A model generated the notes under the pieces. It was given only the letters and a program-made list of their open reading frames with translations, was not told the DNA's origin and searched no databases. A stretch of 64,000 bases of DNA from Rhodopseudomonas palustris (GTDB taxonomy: Bacteria > Pseudomonadota > Alphaproteobacteria > Rhizobiales > Xanthobacteraceae), in NCBI RefSeq assembly GCF_007005445.1, contig NZ_CP041387.1:496001-560000 (forward strand). Direction: 5' to 3'. This document shows, piece after piece, positions 34,140-44,563 of the stretch. The number at the start of each line of letters is the position of its first letter. Within the stretch, counting starts at the first letter, position 1. The translations under genes and the position numbers were made by a program.

Positions 34140-35648
34140 TCACGCTTGCCCGTGCGCCGCCTTCACTGCGGCGCGGTCGATCGCGCCCTTGGCGTCCTTC
34201 GGAAGCGCTTCGACGAACACCACGTGCTTCGGCTTCTTGTAGCGTGCGATCAGCGAGGCGACGAATTCGGCCAGCGTGTCGGCGGCAACGGTCTGGCCCG
34301 GCTTGCAGATGCACACCGCCTTGATGGCTTCGCTCCATTGCGGATCGGGTACGCCGATCACCACCGCCTCGGCGATTGCCGGATGCTGCTTCAAAGCGCC
34401 TTCGACCTCGGCCGGATAGACATTCTCGCCGCCGGTCTTGATCAGTTCCTTCTCCGGTGCGCGGCCGGCGTAGAACAGGTAACCGTCGGCGTCGAACCGG
34501 CCCATGTCGCCGGTGTGGTGCCAGCCGTTGCGGAACGCGTGCTGGGTGGCGGCGGCGTTGTTCCAATAGCCTTTGAACACGGTCGGGCCGCGCAGCACGA
34601 TCTCGCCGACCTCGCCCGGCGGCAGCGGCCGATCTTCCGCATCGACCACCGCGACGGTGCGCCAGAACAGCGGCCGCCCTGCAGATTTCGGCCGGTCGCG
34701 ATACGGCGCGAACGTCGAGAGGCCCGAGGTCTCGGACTGCCCGAACGTCGCCCAGAACGTTGCGTTCGGGCAGGCGGCTTCGAACCGCTCGATCGTCTCC
34801 GGGGTGTCGAGCCCGGTCACCGCGCGCAGGCTTTCGAGCTGCGCCGGCTGCGCCTGATCGAGAATGTTGCCGAGCATCGGGGCGAACTCGGCCAGCACCG
34901 TCACCTTGTGGGCTTCGATATCGCGCGCCGCCTGCGCCGGGTCGAATTTCGCGGCGATCACGCTCGCTCCGCCGGCTTGTTGCAGCGTCAGCATCAGGCC
35001 GAGCCCGGTGACATGAAACAGCGGCAGCATGCCGAGATTGACGTCGGCCTCGGTCAACCGCCATGCGTCGACCAGCGAGCTTTGCGCAATTAACAGATTG
35101 CCTTGCGAGATCAGCGCGCCGCGCGGCCGGCCGCCGACCGCGGCGGTGTGGATGATGACGAAGCCGTCGGCGGCGCCGAATTCCGGCGGGCTGAACGGCG
35201 CGTCGGAGGCGAGGTCGGGGAACGGCGCGAACGGGCCGCTGCCGCCCCCGATTGCGTAGGCCTTCTTCACACCGTCGAGCGAGGGCAGCATGCCGGCCAC
35301 GATGTCGCGATAGTCGGTACCGGCCACCACCACGCTGGGCGCGCCGTCGCTGAGCACGAAGGCGATTTCGTCGGCATTGAGCCGGTAGTTCACCGGCAGC
35401 AGGATCGCGCCGATCATCGCCACCGCACCGATCAGCTCGACCATCTCGATGCAGTTCTGCGACAGGATCGCCACGCGGTCGCCGGGCTGCACGCCGTCGC
35501 GCAGCAAACCACTCGCCAGCCGTTCGGCCCGCGCCAGATAGTCGCGGTGGGTGAGGCGGACGCCGTCGACCACGAAGGCGGTGCGCTCGGGAAACAGAAC
35601 CGCGTTGCGGCGATAGACGTCGGCCAGCGTGAAGTCGTGAAGCGCCAT
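34140..35648 (-). CDS. AMP-forming acyl-CoA synthetase
   Basis: A 502-residue ligase. The phosphate loop is degenerate: HTAAVGGRPRGALISQGNL near residue 164 instead of TSGTTGxPKG. Other motifs are normal: TFGQSETSG near 287, GDMGRFDADGYLFYAGR near 385, and the Lys-containing C-terminal KDAKGAIDR. The ATG at 35648 follows AGGGGGG; the frame stays open to 35918. Converges on tonB with a 19-base gap. Perhaps activates the acid used by the acyl-CoA dehydrogenase operon at 28522-31725, but that link is only by proximity. Confidence 0.88.
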   Translation of the reverse strand: MALHDFTLADVYRRNAVLFPERTAFVVDGVRLTHRDYLARAERLASGLLRDGVQPGDRVAILSQNCIEMVELIGAVAMIGAILLPVNYRLNADEIAFVLSDGAPSVVVAGTDYRDIVAGMLPSLDGVKKAYAIGGGSGPFAPFPDLASDAPFSPPEFGAADGFVIIHTAAVGGRPRGALISQGNLLIAQSSLVDAWRLTEADVNLGMLPLFHVTGLGLMLTLQQAGGASVIAAKFDPAQAARDIEAHKVTVLAEFAPMLGNILDQAQPAQLESLRAVTGLDTPETIERFEAACPNATFWATFGQSETSGLSTFAPYRDRPKSAGRPLFWRTVAVVDAEDRPLPPGEVGEIVLRGPTVFKGYWNNAAATQHAFRNGWHHTGDMGRFDADGYLFYAGRAPEKELIKTGGENVYPAEVEGALKQHPAIAEAVVIGVPDPQWSEAIKAVCICKPGQTVAADTLAEFVASLIARYKKPKHVVFVEALPKDAKGAIDRAAVKAAHGQA

Positions 35649-35974
35649 CGTGTCCCCCCTGGTGCCGGCCGCAACCGCTCGTTCGCGGCGGGTCCGGATT
35701 GTCGCGCCGCCGGTTGGCCGGTCGTCCGCGCCTCGCTTTGTAGCGAACATCGTCAGGGTGCGGAAAGCATGATCGCGCATCCGCCACGCTATCCCGACCT
35801 CGCTACCGCTGAAAGCGGCATCCGGCGGAGGCCGGGTGACTGAATCCGTGACTTCCGGGGCCGGGCTGCTTCCGCTGCTGTTCCCGAATCCCCATTTGTA
35901 TGAATGGATTGAAGGCAAGGAACATCGCTCACCTGGCCGAGTTGGGGACGCGAGACAAGGATTGGAGGCAACTC
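35649..35974. other. 326-base divergent control region
   Basis: Holds the promoter of the acyl-CoA synthetase (leftward) and an EcfG-like promoter reading rightward into the membrane protein cluster. No gene or repeat seen otherwise. Confidence 0.5.
35919..35943 (+). promoter_or_regulatory. EcfG-type (general stress sigma factor) promoter
   Basis: GGAAC, a 16-base spacer, and AGTT match the alphaproteobacterial EcfG consensus GGAAC-N16/17-CGTT with one mismatch. Transcription would start near 35950, giving a short leader that contains the GGAGG site at 35964 before the ATG at 35975. The fit in spacing and position supports it. Confidence 0.6.
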
Positions 35975-37141
35975 ATGGCCAACGACACCCGAAGCCTGGA
36001 CGAGATTCGCCGCGACACCGAACGCGCCCGGGCTGGCCTGACCGAGACCGTGGGCCAGTTGCGCGCCACCGTAGCCGACACCGCCAACGAGGTGCGCGAG
36101 AAATACTCGCCGGCCGCGATCAAGGCCGAGGTCGGCAGCTACATCAAGTCGCGCGGCGAGGAACTCGCCGACAATGTCCGGGACTCGATCCGTCACAATC
36201 CGGTGCAGGCGGTCGCGGTCGGCGCGACGCTGGCTTATCCGTTGTGGAAGGTGGTGCGGGCGATTCCCGCGCCGGTGCTGATGATCGGCGCCGGGCTGTA
36301 TCTGGCCGGCACCCGATCCGGCGCGGAGCTGACCCAACGGGCGTCCGACAAAGCCCGCGATCTCGCCGGTGATCTCGAGCGCCGAACCCGCGAATTTTCC
36401 GCTGATGCTGCCGATACGGCGGTGGCTGCCCGCGAATATGCGTCCGGCGCGTTCGAAGCTGCCAGTGATGCCGTGGCCAGTCGCGCCGAGCAGTTCCGCC
36501 AGGCGGCGACCGCGACCGCCGCGGATCTCAAGCACAAGGGCGACGATCTCAGCCGCAGCGTTGCGCATAGCGGCGATGATCTGCGACGCCGCGCCAGCGC
36601 GGCCGGTGAAGCGTTTGCCGGCGAAGCCGAACAGCTCGCGGCACGCGGAGCCGGCCTTGCCGGCGCCGTGGCCGACACGGTTCGTGAGCGCGCCGGTGAT
36701 GCGGCCGCCAAGGTGCGCGAAACGATCCACGACACCCGAGATGCTGGAATGGAGGCGGCGGCGCGATTGCGCCACCAGGCCACCGATTTCGGCCATCGCG
36801 CCGGCAAGACCGCCAAGCAGACCCTGACCGATCATCCGCTGCTGGTTGCCGGCGCCGGTTTGTTGATCGGCGGGCTGATCGCCAGCGCGTTTCCACGCGT
36901 GCGCGCCAGCGGCGGGCGTGTCGGCCGCCGCGTCGGCGAGCAGGCCAGGGACGCGGTGTCGCGCGGGTTCGAGAAGGGGCGCGCCGCCTATCAGGGCGCG
37001 GCGCGCGAAGCCGAACAGCAGGGATTGACCGGCGACGACCTCGCCGAGAACGTGAGAGATCTCGGCCAGCGAGTCCGTAAGGTCGCCGAAGCCGCAGCCT
37101 CTTCGTTCGAAGCGCCTTCGCCCTCACAGAACAAGCATTGA
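35975..37141 (+). CDS. DUF3618 family membrane-associated protein
   Basis: A 388-residue protein. The N-terminus RSLDEIRRDTERARAGLTET is the DUF3618 signature. Hydrophobic stretches near 89-110 (VPVLMIGAGLYLAG region) and near 288-306 (LLVAGAGLLIGGLIASAFP) flank a long Ala-rich amphipathic helical region (about 115-280) with many Asp/Arg/Lys at regular spacing, resembling LEA-like or apolipoprotein-like helices. Start chosen at 35975 for its GGAGG. First of six genes reading rightward, probably one stress-induced operon. Confidence 0.85.
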   Translation: MANDTRSLDEIRRDTERARAGLTETVGQLRATVADTANEVREKYSPAAIKAEVGSYIKSRGEELADNVRDSIRHNPVQAVAVGATLAYPLWKVVRAIPAPVLMIGAGLYLAGTRSGAELTQRASDKARDLAGDLERRTREFSADAADTAVAAREYASGAFEAASDAVASRAEQFRQAATATAADLKHKGDDLSRSVAHSGDDLRRRASAAGEAFAGEAEQLAARGAGLAGAVADTVRERAGDAAAKVRETIHDTRDAGMEAAARLRHQATDFGHRAGKTAKQTLTDHPLLVAGAGLLIGGLIASAFPRVRASGGRVGRRVGEQARDAVSRGFEKGRAAYQGAAREAEQQGLTGDDLAENVRDLGQRVRKVAEAAASSFEAPSPSQNKH

Positions 37142-37156
37142 TCGGAGATACCGGAC

Positions 37157-37759
37157 ATGGCCGAGCAAATCGTCAAGACACCTGGCGCGACCGGCGGCAG
37201 CAATGGCGGACGCCAGCAGCCGCCGAAGTCAGCCAAGAAGGATCCGGAGATGGTCTCCGGCGAGACCGGCGCGGGTGCGGAGCCCGAGCGCGATCTGAAA
37301 GAAAGGATCGTTGGTTTGGCGAGCGAATCTGCGGACGCCGCCCGTGCCAAGGCCGAGGAGTTCGCCGAAACCGCCAAGGATTTCGCCGCCGAGGCCGGCG
37401 AATCTTTGAAGCGGCGTGCCTATGAAGAAAAGCAGGCCGGCGCTGACTACGTCGCCCACATCGCCGACGCGATCCGGCGGGCTTCGCGCGAGTTCGACAA
37501 CGATTTACCGATCGCCGGCGTCTATATGCGCAAGGCGGCCAACAAGGTCGAGGACATCTCCGACACCGTGCAGCGCGGTGACCTGTCCGATCTGGTGCAT
37601 GGCGTGCAGGACTTCGCCCGGCGCCAGCCGACGGTGTTTCTCGGTCTGGCGGTGCTCGCGGGGTTCGGCGCGGTACGCTTCCTGAAGAGTTCGGGGCGCG
37701 ACAGCCGCGTCGTCGATGCTCAGGTCAACCGGAGTTCCGACGATGACAACGCCAAGTAA
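37157..37759 (+). CDS. Hypothetical amphipathic protein with C-terminal membrane helix
   Basis: A 200-residue protein: a disordered, Gly/Pro/Lys-rich N-terminus, then an Ala/Glu/Lys helical region (ESADAARAKAEEFAETAKDF), and a hydrophobic segment (PTVFLGLAVLAGFGAVRFL) near residue 175. It begins 15 bases after the DUF3618 gene and overlaps the next by 17. Similar in style to its neighbours; family not recognised. Confidence 0.75.
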   Translation: MAEQIVKTPGATGGSNGGRQQPPKSAKKDPEMVSGETGAGAEPERDLKERIVGLASESADAARAKAEEFAETAKDFAAEAGESLKRRAYEEKQAGADYVAHIADAIRRASREFDNDLPIAGVYMRKAANKVEDISDTVQRGDLSDLVHGVQDFARRQPTVFLGLAVLAGFGAVRFLKSSGRDSRVVDAQVNRSSDDDNAK

Positions 37760-38135
37760 TCGCTCGATCCCGGACCTGGTCGGGGACGCTTTCAATCAGT
37801 TCGCCAAGCTCGTCAGTAACGAATTCGATCTGGCGCGGGCCGAGATGTCGGAGAAGCTCGGACAGATTGGTCGCGCCGCGATGATGATCGGCGCCGGCGC
37901 GGTGATCCTGATCCCCGGTCTGGTGGTGCTGCTGATGGCGGCTGCGGCAGCTCTGGTCGAGAACGGATTTGCGACCTCGGTGGCCTACCTGATCGTCGGC
38001 GCCTGCACCACGGGCATCGCGGCGACGCTGATCGGTTTCGGCGCAAACCGGATGTCGCCGGAGGCTCTGAAGCCGGAGATGACCATGGAACAATTGCAGC
38101 GCGACAAGCAAGCGGCCGGGGAGATGATGCGATGA
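37743..38135 (+). CDS. Holin-like two-helix membrane protein (DUF1469/Phage_holin_3_6 type)
   Basis: A 130-residue protein with an N-terminal amphipathic helix (LVGDAFNQFAKLVSNEFDLA) and two membrane helices (AAMMIGAGAVILIPGLVVLL and VAYLIVGACTTGIAATLIGF). This arrangement matches the DUF1469 group, which despite the name is chromosomal and not a phage lysis gene. Overlaps both neighbours. Confidence 0.8.
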   Translation: MTTPSNRSIPDLVGDAFNQFAKLVSNEFDLARAEMSEKLGQIGRAAMMIGAGAVILIPGLVVLLMAAAAALVENGFATSVAYLIVGACTTGIAATLIGFGANRMSPEALKPEMTMEQLQRDKQAAGEMMR

Positions 38136-38845
38136 CCAAGAAAGAGGGCGTGCCGTTCATCGGCGATCTCGGCGACGCGATGCGGCGCAATCCGGTCTCG
38201 ACCGCGCTGATCGGAATGGGACTATTGTGGCTGTTCACCGGCGATCGCGCCAAGGCGCGAGCGTCGCGCTTCGTGCACGACACCGGCCTCGACCGCGTCC
38301 CGGATGTCGCCTCCGAGGCGGTCGGGCGGGTCGGCGAGCGTTTCGCCGATGTCAGCGAGAAACTCGGCGAGGTGCGCGACGGCGCGGCGAGTGCCGCGAG
38401 CGAGGCCGCGCGGATGGCGCGCGAGCGCGGCGCGGAAGCGATCGATCGTGCGACAGAATTCGGCCGTGCCATTCCGGAGACCGGTGCCGACCTGTTCGAC
38501 AGTGCGAAGACCCGGCTCGGCGATCTGTTCAATGAGCAGCCATTGCTGCTCGGGGCGATCGGCGTCGCGATCGGAGCCGGCATCGCGGCGTCTCTTCCGG
38601 CGACCGAGACCGAACGCGAGCTGTTCGGCGACACCAGCGACGAAATGATGGGGCAGGCGCGCGACTATGCGCGGCAGCAGGCGGCACGGGCCGGCGAGAT
38701 GGCACGCGATGTCGCCGGCGCTGCCGCCGAGGAAGCGCGTCGTCAGGGGCTGACGCCGGAAGCCGCGATGGCAGCGGCGCGCGAGGTCGGAGAGAAGGCC
38801 AAGCGGGTTGCCGAAGCGGCCGAAGACAACGTGCGGCTGGAGTAA
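38132..38845 (+). CDS. DUF3618-associated membrane protein
   Basis: A 237-residue protein. One hydrophobic stretch near residue 22 (PVSTALIGMGLLWLFTG) and a second near 137 (LLLGAIGVAIGAGIAASLP) followed by ETERELFG, a pairing seen in DUF3618-linked proteins. Between and after are Ala/Arg/Glu amphipathic helices. ATGA overlap with the holin-like gene. Confidence 0.78.
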   Translation: MTKKEGVPFIGDLGDAMRRNPVSTALIGMGLLWLFTGDRAKARASRFVHDTGLDRVPDVASEAVGRVGERFADVSEKLGEVRDGAASAASEAARMARERGAEAIDRATEFGRAIPETGADLFDSAKTRLGDLFNEQPLLLGAIGVAIGAGIAASLPATETERELFGDTSDEMMGQARDYARQQAARAGEMARDVAGAAAEEARRQGLTPEAAMAAAREVGEKAKRVAEAAEDNVRLE

Positions 38846-38850
38846 GGGCG

Positions 38851-39009
38851 ATGGCAGACGACAAGGCGCCCGACGACCGCCCCGGCGACGCGATGAAGAG
38901 CGGCACCCGCGAGCCCTGGAAGAAGCCGGGGCAGAGTTCTCAGGTCGACGACCAGAATCCGCCCGACAGGCCGGATCTGGAGCGCTGGCAGAAGTCCAGC
39001 ACGCACTGA
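38851..39009 (+). CDS. Small polar protein, 52 residues
   Basis: An ATG at 38851, five bases after the previous stop, opens a 52-residue frame rich in Asp, Pro, Lys and Gly with no hydrophobic core; it ends DLERWQKSSTH. The stop is at 39007-39009 and the YihY gene starts 27 bases later. AAGGGCG upstream is a fair ribosome site. Coding status rests on position in the operon and its codon-like composition. Confidence 0.55.
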   Translation: MADDKAPDDRPGDAMKSGTREPWKKPGQSSQVDDQNPPDRPDLERWQKSSTH

Positions 39010-39035
39010 ATTTTCGACACGCAACTGGTGTGCTG

Positions 39036-39995
39036 ATGACCGCCGCGGAGCCAAGCCTTGCTGCGCGCCGCAGACGGCGTGCGCCCGAACGAGCCCTTTC
39101 GTCAGAACCGCGACCTCGCGCCGACTCGCCGTGGCAGGTTCTGCGCACCGGTTGGAAGCCGGTGTTCGCTGACACCTATGCGCGGATTGGCGGCGACCGG
39201 CTGCTGTTGGTCGCGGCCGGCGTGGTGTTCTACTGGCTGCTCGGTCTGTTTCCCGCCATCACGGCCCTGGTGTCGTCTTATGCGCTGTTTGCCGATCCTG
39301 TGACGATCAGCGGGCACCTCGCGCAGTTGTCTGCGGTGGTGCCGGCCGGCACCTACTCCGTGATCGAGGAGCAGGTTGGCCGGGTGCTGGCGAATGGCCA
39401 GACCAGGCTGGGCTTTGCGTTCCTGGTCAGCCTGTCACTGGCGCTGTGGAGCGCCAATGGCGGCGTCAAAGCCATCATCGACGCGCTCAATGCGGTGTAT
39501 GACGTCGAGGAGGAGCGCGGCTTCTTCAAGCTCAACGCATTTTCGCTGCTGTTGACGCTCGGTGCGCTCGGTGCGGTGCTTGCGGCAATCGGCTTGGTGA
39601 TCGCAGCGCCGATCGTGCTGGCACAGATCGGACTAGGCAGTCTGGTGGCGGTGGTGATCGACTATGGCCGCTGGCCCGTGTTGGCGCTGCTGACCTTCGC
39701 CGGGCTGGGACTGCTGTATCGAACCGCGGCCAACCGGCCGTCGCCGCCGTGGCGCTGGGTCGTGCCCGGCAGCGTCGCGGCGACGCTGAGTTGGCTCGCC
39801 GGCTCGGCTGCGCTGTCCTACTACCTCGCCAACTTCGCCGACTACAACGCGACCTACGGCTCGCTCGGCGCGGCGATCGGCTTGATGATCTGGATGTGGA
39901 TGACCGCGATCGTGGTGCTGGTCGGCGGCGAGCTCAATGCCGCGATCGAAGCGCGGGCGGGGCGGCTCGGCCGGGCCGAAGGCGGGCCGAGCTGA
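39036..39995 (+). CDS. YihY/BrkB family inner-membrane protein
   Basis: A 319-residue protein with about six membrane helices. Family features are LLVAAGVVFYWLLGLFPAIT near 55, LWSANGGVKAIIDALNAVYD near 122, and SYYLANFADYNATYGSLGAA near 250 followed by LMIWMWMTAIVVLVGGELNA. The frame is open upstream to 38808, but the start at 39036 fits the family. Last gene of the cluster; BrkB proteins are of uncertain function. Confidence 0.9.
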   Translation: MTAAEPSLAARRRRRAPERALSSEPRPRADSPWQVLRTGWKPVFADTYARIGGDRLLLVAAGVVFYWLLGLFPAITALVSSYALFADPVTISGHLAQLSAVVPAGTYSVIEEQVGRVLANGQTRLGFAFLVSLSLALWSANGGVKAIIDALNAVYDVEEERGFFKLNAFSLLLTLGALGAVLAAIGLVIAAPIVLAQIGLGSLVAVVIDYGRWPVLALLTFAGLGLLYRTAANRPSPPWRWVVPGSVAATLSWLAGSAALSYYLANFADYNATYGSLGAAIGLMIWMWMTAIVVLVGGELNAAIEARAGRLGRAEGGPS

Positions 39996-40020
39996 TCGAG
40001 CGTGCGGGCGGGCGCGACAG

Positions 40021-40939
<919 letters not shown>

Positions 40940-40950
<11 letters not shown>

Positions 40951-43900
40951 GGCGATACAGCGTGTTCAGCGTCTTCATGTAGGAGTCGAGATCGAATTGC
41001 TCGACGAGCGTTCGCATCTGCGACACGAACGCCCAGGTCTCCGGATAATCGGTGTGGATCTGATCGAGCTTCGACTCGATGCCGCGGATGTAGCCGATTT
41101 TGCCGAGCTCCAACAATTCCTCGACGTGCCGCATCGGCGGATGCTGGATCTCGGGCGTCTCATCGGCGGCGGCGGTGGTTTCGCCCTTGTAGATCCATTC
41201 GATCTTGAGGAGCTGGCCGATCAGTTCGAGCAGCCGCGGAATGTCGACCGGCTTCATCAGGTAGGCATCGTGGAACGGCTGGGACAGCAGCGTGCCGTGC
41301 GCCTCCAGCGCGCTCGCCGACAGCATCAGGATCCGCGCGTGGTGATGACCCTGGGAGCGCAGCGTCTCGGCCACCGTCCAGCCGTCCATCCCCGGCATCG
41401 AGATGTCGAGCAGGAACAGATCCGGCTGGCAGTGCTCGGCGAGATCGACGCAGGAATAGCCGTCGGTCGCCACCAGCACGATGAAGCCGAGCGGCGCCAG
41501 CGCATCCTGCAGCAATCCGCGCTGCGCCGGATCGTCGTCGGTGACCAAGATGGTCTTGCGCGGGCCCTGATAGCCGAGCACCGGCGCGCGGATCGAGCGG
41601 GTGCGGGTCGGATTGGTGACCTCGGACAGCAGCAGCTTGACCCGAAAAGTCGAACCCTTGTCCGGCGTCGATGTCACTGTGAGGTCGCCGCCCATCACCC
41701 CGGCCAGCAGCTTGCTGATGGTGAGGCCGAGGCCGGTGCCGCTGTGCGGCTGGGCGGCGCCGAGGGCGCCGCGCTCGAACGGCGCGAAGATTCGCTCCAG
41801 ATCGTCGGGATGGATGCCGGGCCCGGTGTCGCGGACTTCGAGCTCGGCGACCGGGTTGCGGTAGTGCACGATGAACTGCACGCTGCCTTGCTGGGTGAAC
41901 TTGATGGCGTTCGACAACAGGTTGATCAGCACCTGGCGCAGCCGCTTCTCGTCGGCATAGACCATCGGCGGCAGATATTGCGGCCGCTTGAACACGAACT
42001 CGATGTCCTTGGCGGCCGCCTGTAGCCGGAACATGCCGACGAGCTGATCGAGGAATTCGCCGAACCGCACCTCGTCGCGCGACAGGTACAGCCTGCCGGC
42101 CTCGATTTTCGAGATATCCAGCAGGCCGTCGATCAGGCCCGACAGATGATCGGCGCTGCGTCGCATCAGCCGGATCTGGTCGCGCGGCCGCGGCGGCAGG
42201 CTGTTGTCCTGCTCCAGAAGCTGCGCGTAGCCGCTGATGGCGTTGAGCGGCGAGCGCAGCTCGTGGCTGAGGCCGACCACGTAGCGACTCTTGGCGAGGT
42301 TGGCCGACTCCGCCGCCTCCTTGGCGCGCTGCAGCTCGGCGTCGGTCTGGCGGTGGGCGTCGATCTCCTGCATCAGCAGCGTGGTCTGTCGCCGGGTTTC
42401 GGCCTCCGCCGCCTGCCGGCTCAGCCGCGCCAGCACGAACAGCCAGCTCACCACGCCGACGATGATGGTCAGCGCGAAGAACAGCTTCCACAACACCTCG
42501 GCGAGTTCGATCTGCTGGGCTTCGTTGGCGGTCGCCGCCTGCAGATAGATCAGCAGCAACGACAGGCCGATCAGGCCGACCGAGGCTGCGAACACGGTGA
42601 GATAATGTCCGACCTGGGAATTCAGCAGCGCATAGACCCGCTGCGGCAGCACCTTGCCGAGGGTGTCGGTGAACTGCGCGTCGATTCGGGCGTGCGGCTT
42701 GCACAGATCGCTGCAGCGTGCGTCGAGCGAGCAGCACAGCGAGCAGATCGGCCCGGCATAGGCCGGGCAGGAGGCCATGTCTTCCGGTTCGAACGAGTGC
42801 TCGCAGATGCAGCACTTGATCGCCTCGACGTGCTGCCAGGCGCGTTTCGGCTTGCGCGCGATGTAGAACCGGCCGCCGGTCGCGAAGGCGATCACCGGTG
42901 CGGTGAGGAAAGCCACGGTCAGCGCCACGAACGGCGCCAGTGCTTTCACGGTCGGCCCGAACACGCCGTAGAACGCGGTGATCGACAGCACCGTGGCGAT
43001 CGTCATCGAGCCGACCCCGACCGGGTTGATGTCGTACAGATGCGCGCGTTTGAACTCCATGTGGCGAGGCCGCAGTCCGAGCGGCCGGTTGACGACGAGA
43101 TCGGCCACCAGCGCTCCGACCCAGGCGATCGCGACGTTCGAGTACAGCGCCAGGGTGTGCTCCAGCGCCTTGTAGACGCCGATCTCCATCAGCAGCAGCG
43201 CCACCAGCACGTTGAACACCAGCCAGACGACGCGTCCGGGATGGCTGTGCGTCAGCCGTGAGAAGAAGTTCGACCAGGCGATCGAGCCCGCATAGGCGTT
43301 GGTGACGTTGATCTTGATCTGCGACAGGATCACGAACGCGCCGGTCAGCGCCAGCACCAGGCCGGGCTGCTCCAGCACGGTGCGGAACGCTTCGAGATAC
43401 ATGTGCGCCGGCTCAGCCGCTTCGTCCGGCGGCGCGCCGCGGCTGAGGGCGAAGTAGGCGAGGAACGATCCCGCCAGCATCTTGAGCGCGCCGGGGACGA
43501 TCCAGCCGGGGCCGGCGCTGATCATTGCGATCCACCAGGCGCCGCGGGAGGCGCGGCGGTCGCGCGGCAGGAAGCGCAGGAAGTCGACCTGCTCGCCGAT
43601 CTGCGCCACCAGCGCGAACACCACCGAGGCCGCGGTGCCGAACAGCAGCAGATCGAGCTTGCCGTCCGGGCTGCCTTGCTCACCGGCGAACCTCGTCCAG
43701 GCGGTGAAGGACTCCGGGCTCTTCACCGCGATCGCGGCGAACGGCAGGATGTGCAGCAGGATCCAGAACGGTTGGGTCCAGAGCTGGAACCGGCTGATCA
43801 GGGTGATGCCGTAAGTCACCAGGGGGATGATCACCACCGCGCTGAAGAAGTAGCCGAGCGGCAGCGGCAGGCCGAAGCACAGTTCCAGCGCGTTGGCGAG

Positions 43901-44308
43901 GATCACGGCCTCGATGGCGAAGAAGATGAAGGTGAAGGAGGCGTAGATCAGCGAGGTGACGGTGGAGCCGATATAGCCGAACCCGGCGCCGCGGGTCAGG
44001 AGGTCGATATCGACCCCACATTTTGCGGCGTGATAGGCGATCGGCAGGCCGCAGCAAAAGATGATCACGCCGACCACCAGGATCGCCGCGGTGGCGTTGG
44101 TGACGCCGTAGTTCAGCGTGATAGTGCCGCCGATCGCCTCCAGCGCCAGGAACGAGATCGCGCCTAGCGCGGTGTTGGCGACGCGTGCCGCCGACCACCG
44201 GCGCGAGCTCTTTGCGGTGAAGCGGAGCGCGTAGTCCTCGAGAGTCTGGTTGGCGACCCACTGATTGTACTGGCGCCGAACGCGATCTATGCGCTGCCGC
44301 CCCGCCAC
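40940..44308 (-). CDS. NCS1-type permease fused to hybrid histidine kinase
   Basis: A 1122-residue protein. Residues about 20-490 form a complete NCS1 (purine/cytosine/allantoin permease) transporter with around twelve helices; AAKCGVDIDLLTRGAGFGYI and INVTNAYAGSIAWSNFFSRL are typical. A Cys-rich cytoplasmic segment follows (499-545: CCICEHSFE, CPAYAGPICSLCCSLDARC), likely metal-binding. Two more helices precede a coiled coil and the HisKA/HATPase core with His682 in GLSHELRSPLNA and the ATP lid GTGLGLTISK. A receiver has Asp968 in LFLLDISMPGMDG; the tail is HPt-like without a visible His. The GTG at 44308 is chosen as GAGGAG precedes it by six bases; the frame upstream is open to 44539 but looks non-coding. 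Confidence 0.92.
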
Positions 44309-44563
44309 GCGCTTCTCCTCATCTCTGTCCGACCCTAGCGCCGATCCGCCGGCGACGTTGCCGGTTTTGCGATCACGACCCGCGCAATTGTTCGGCCTGC
44401 AGCTCGTTGTTGCGGCACCGGACCACGAGGCTCCGTCGCCTGAAAAACCTACGTCGCGATCTTGCGATGCAACATACGTGATCTTGCGTATCGGTCCAGT
44501 CGCCGAATTCGTCGATCGTTTCCCCGACTGCACTCGCATCCACGAACCACGAAGGGGTAGTTA

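Noticed and set aside
37743..38135. Phage remnant suggested by a holin-like protein
   Set aside because: No other phage gene is near; DUF1469 proteins are ordinary chromosomal membrane proteins in this group.
44309..44539. 77-residue N-terminal extension of the permease-kinase
   Set aside because: It lacks hydrophobic or family character and lies in the divergent promoter region; GTG 44308 has a strong ribosome site.
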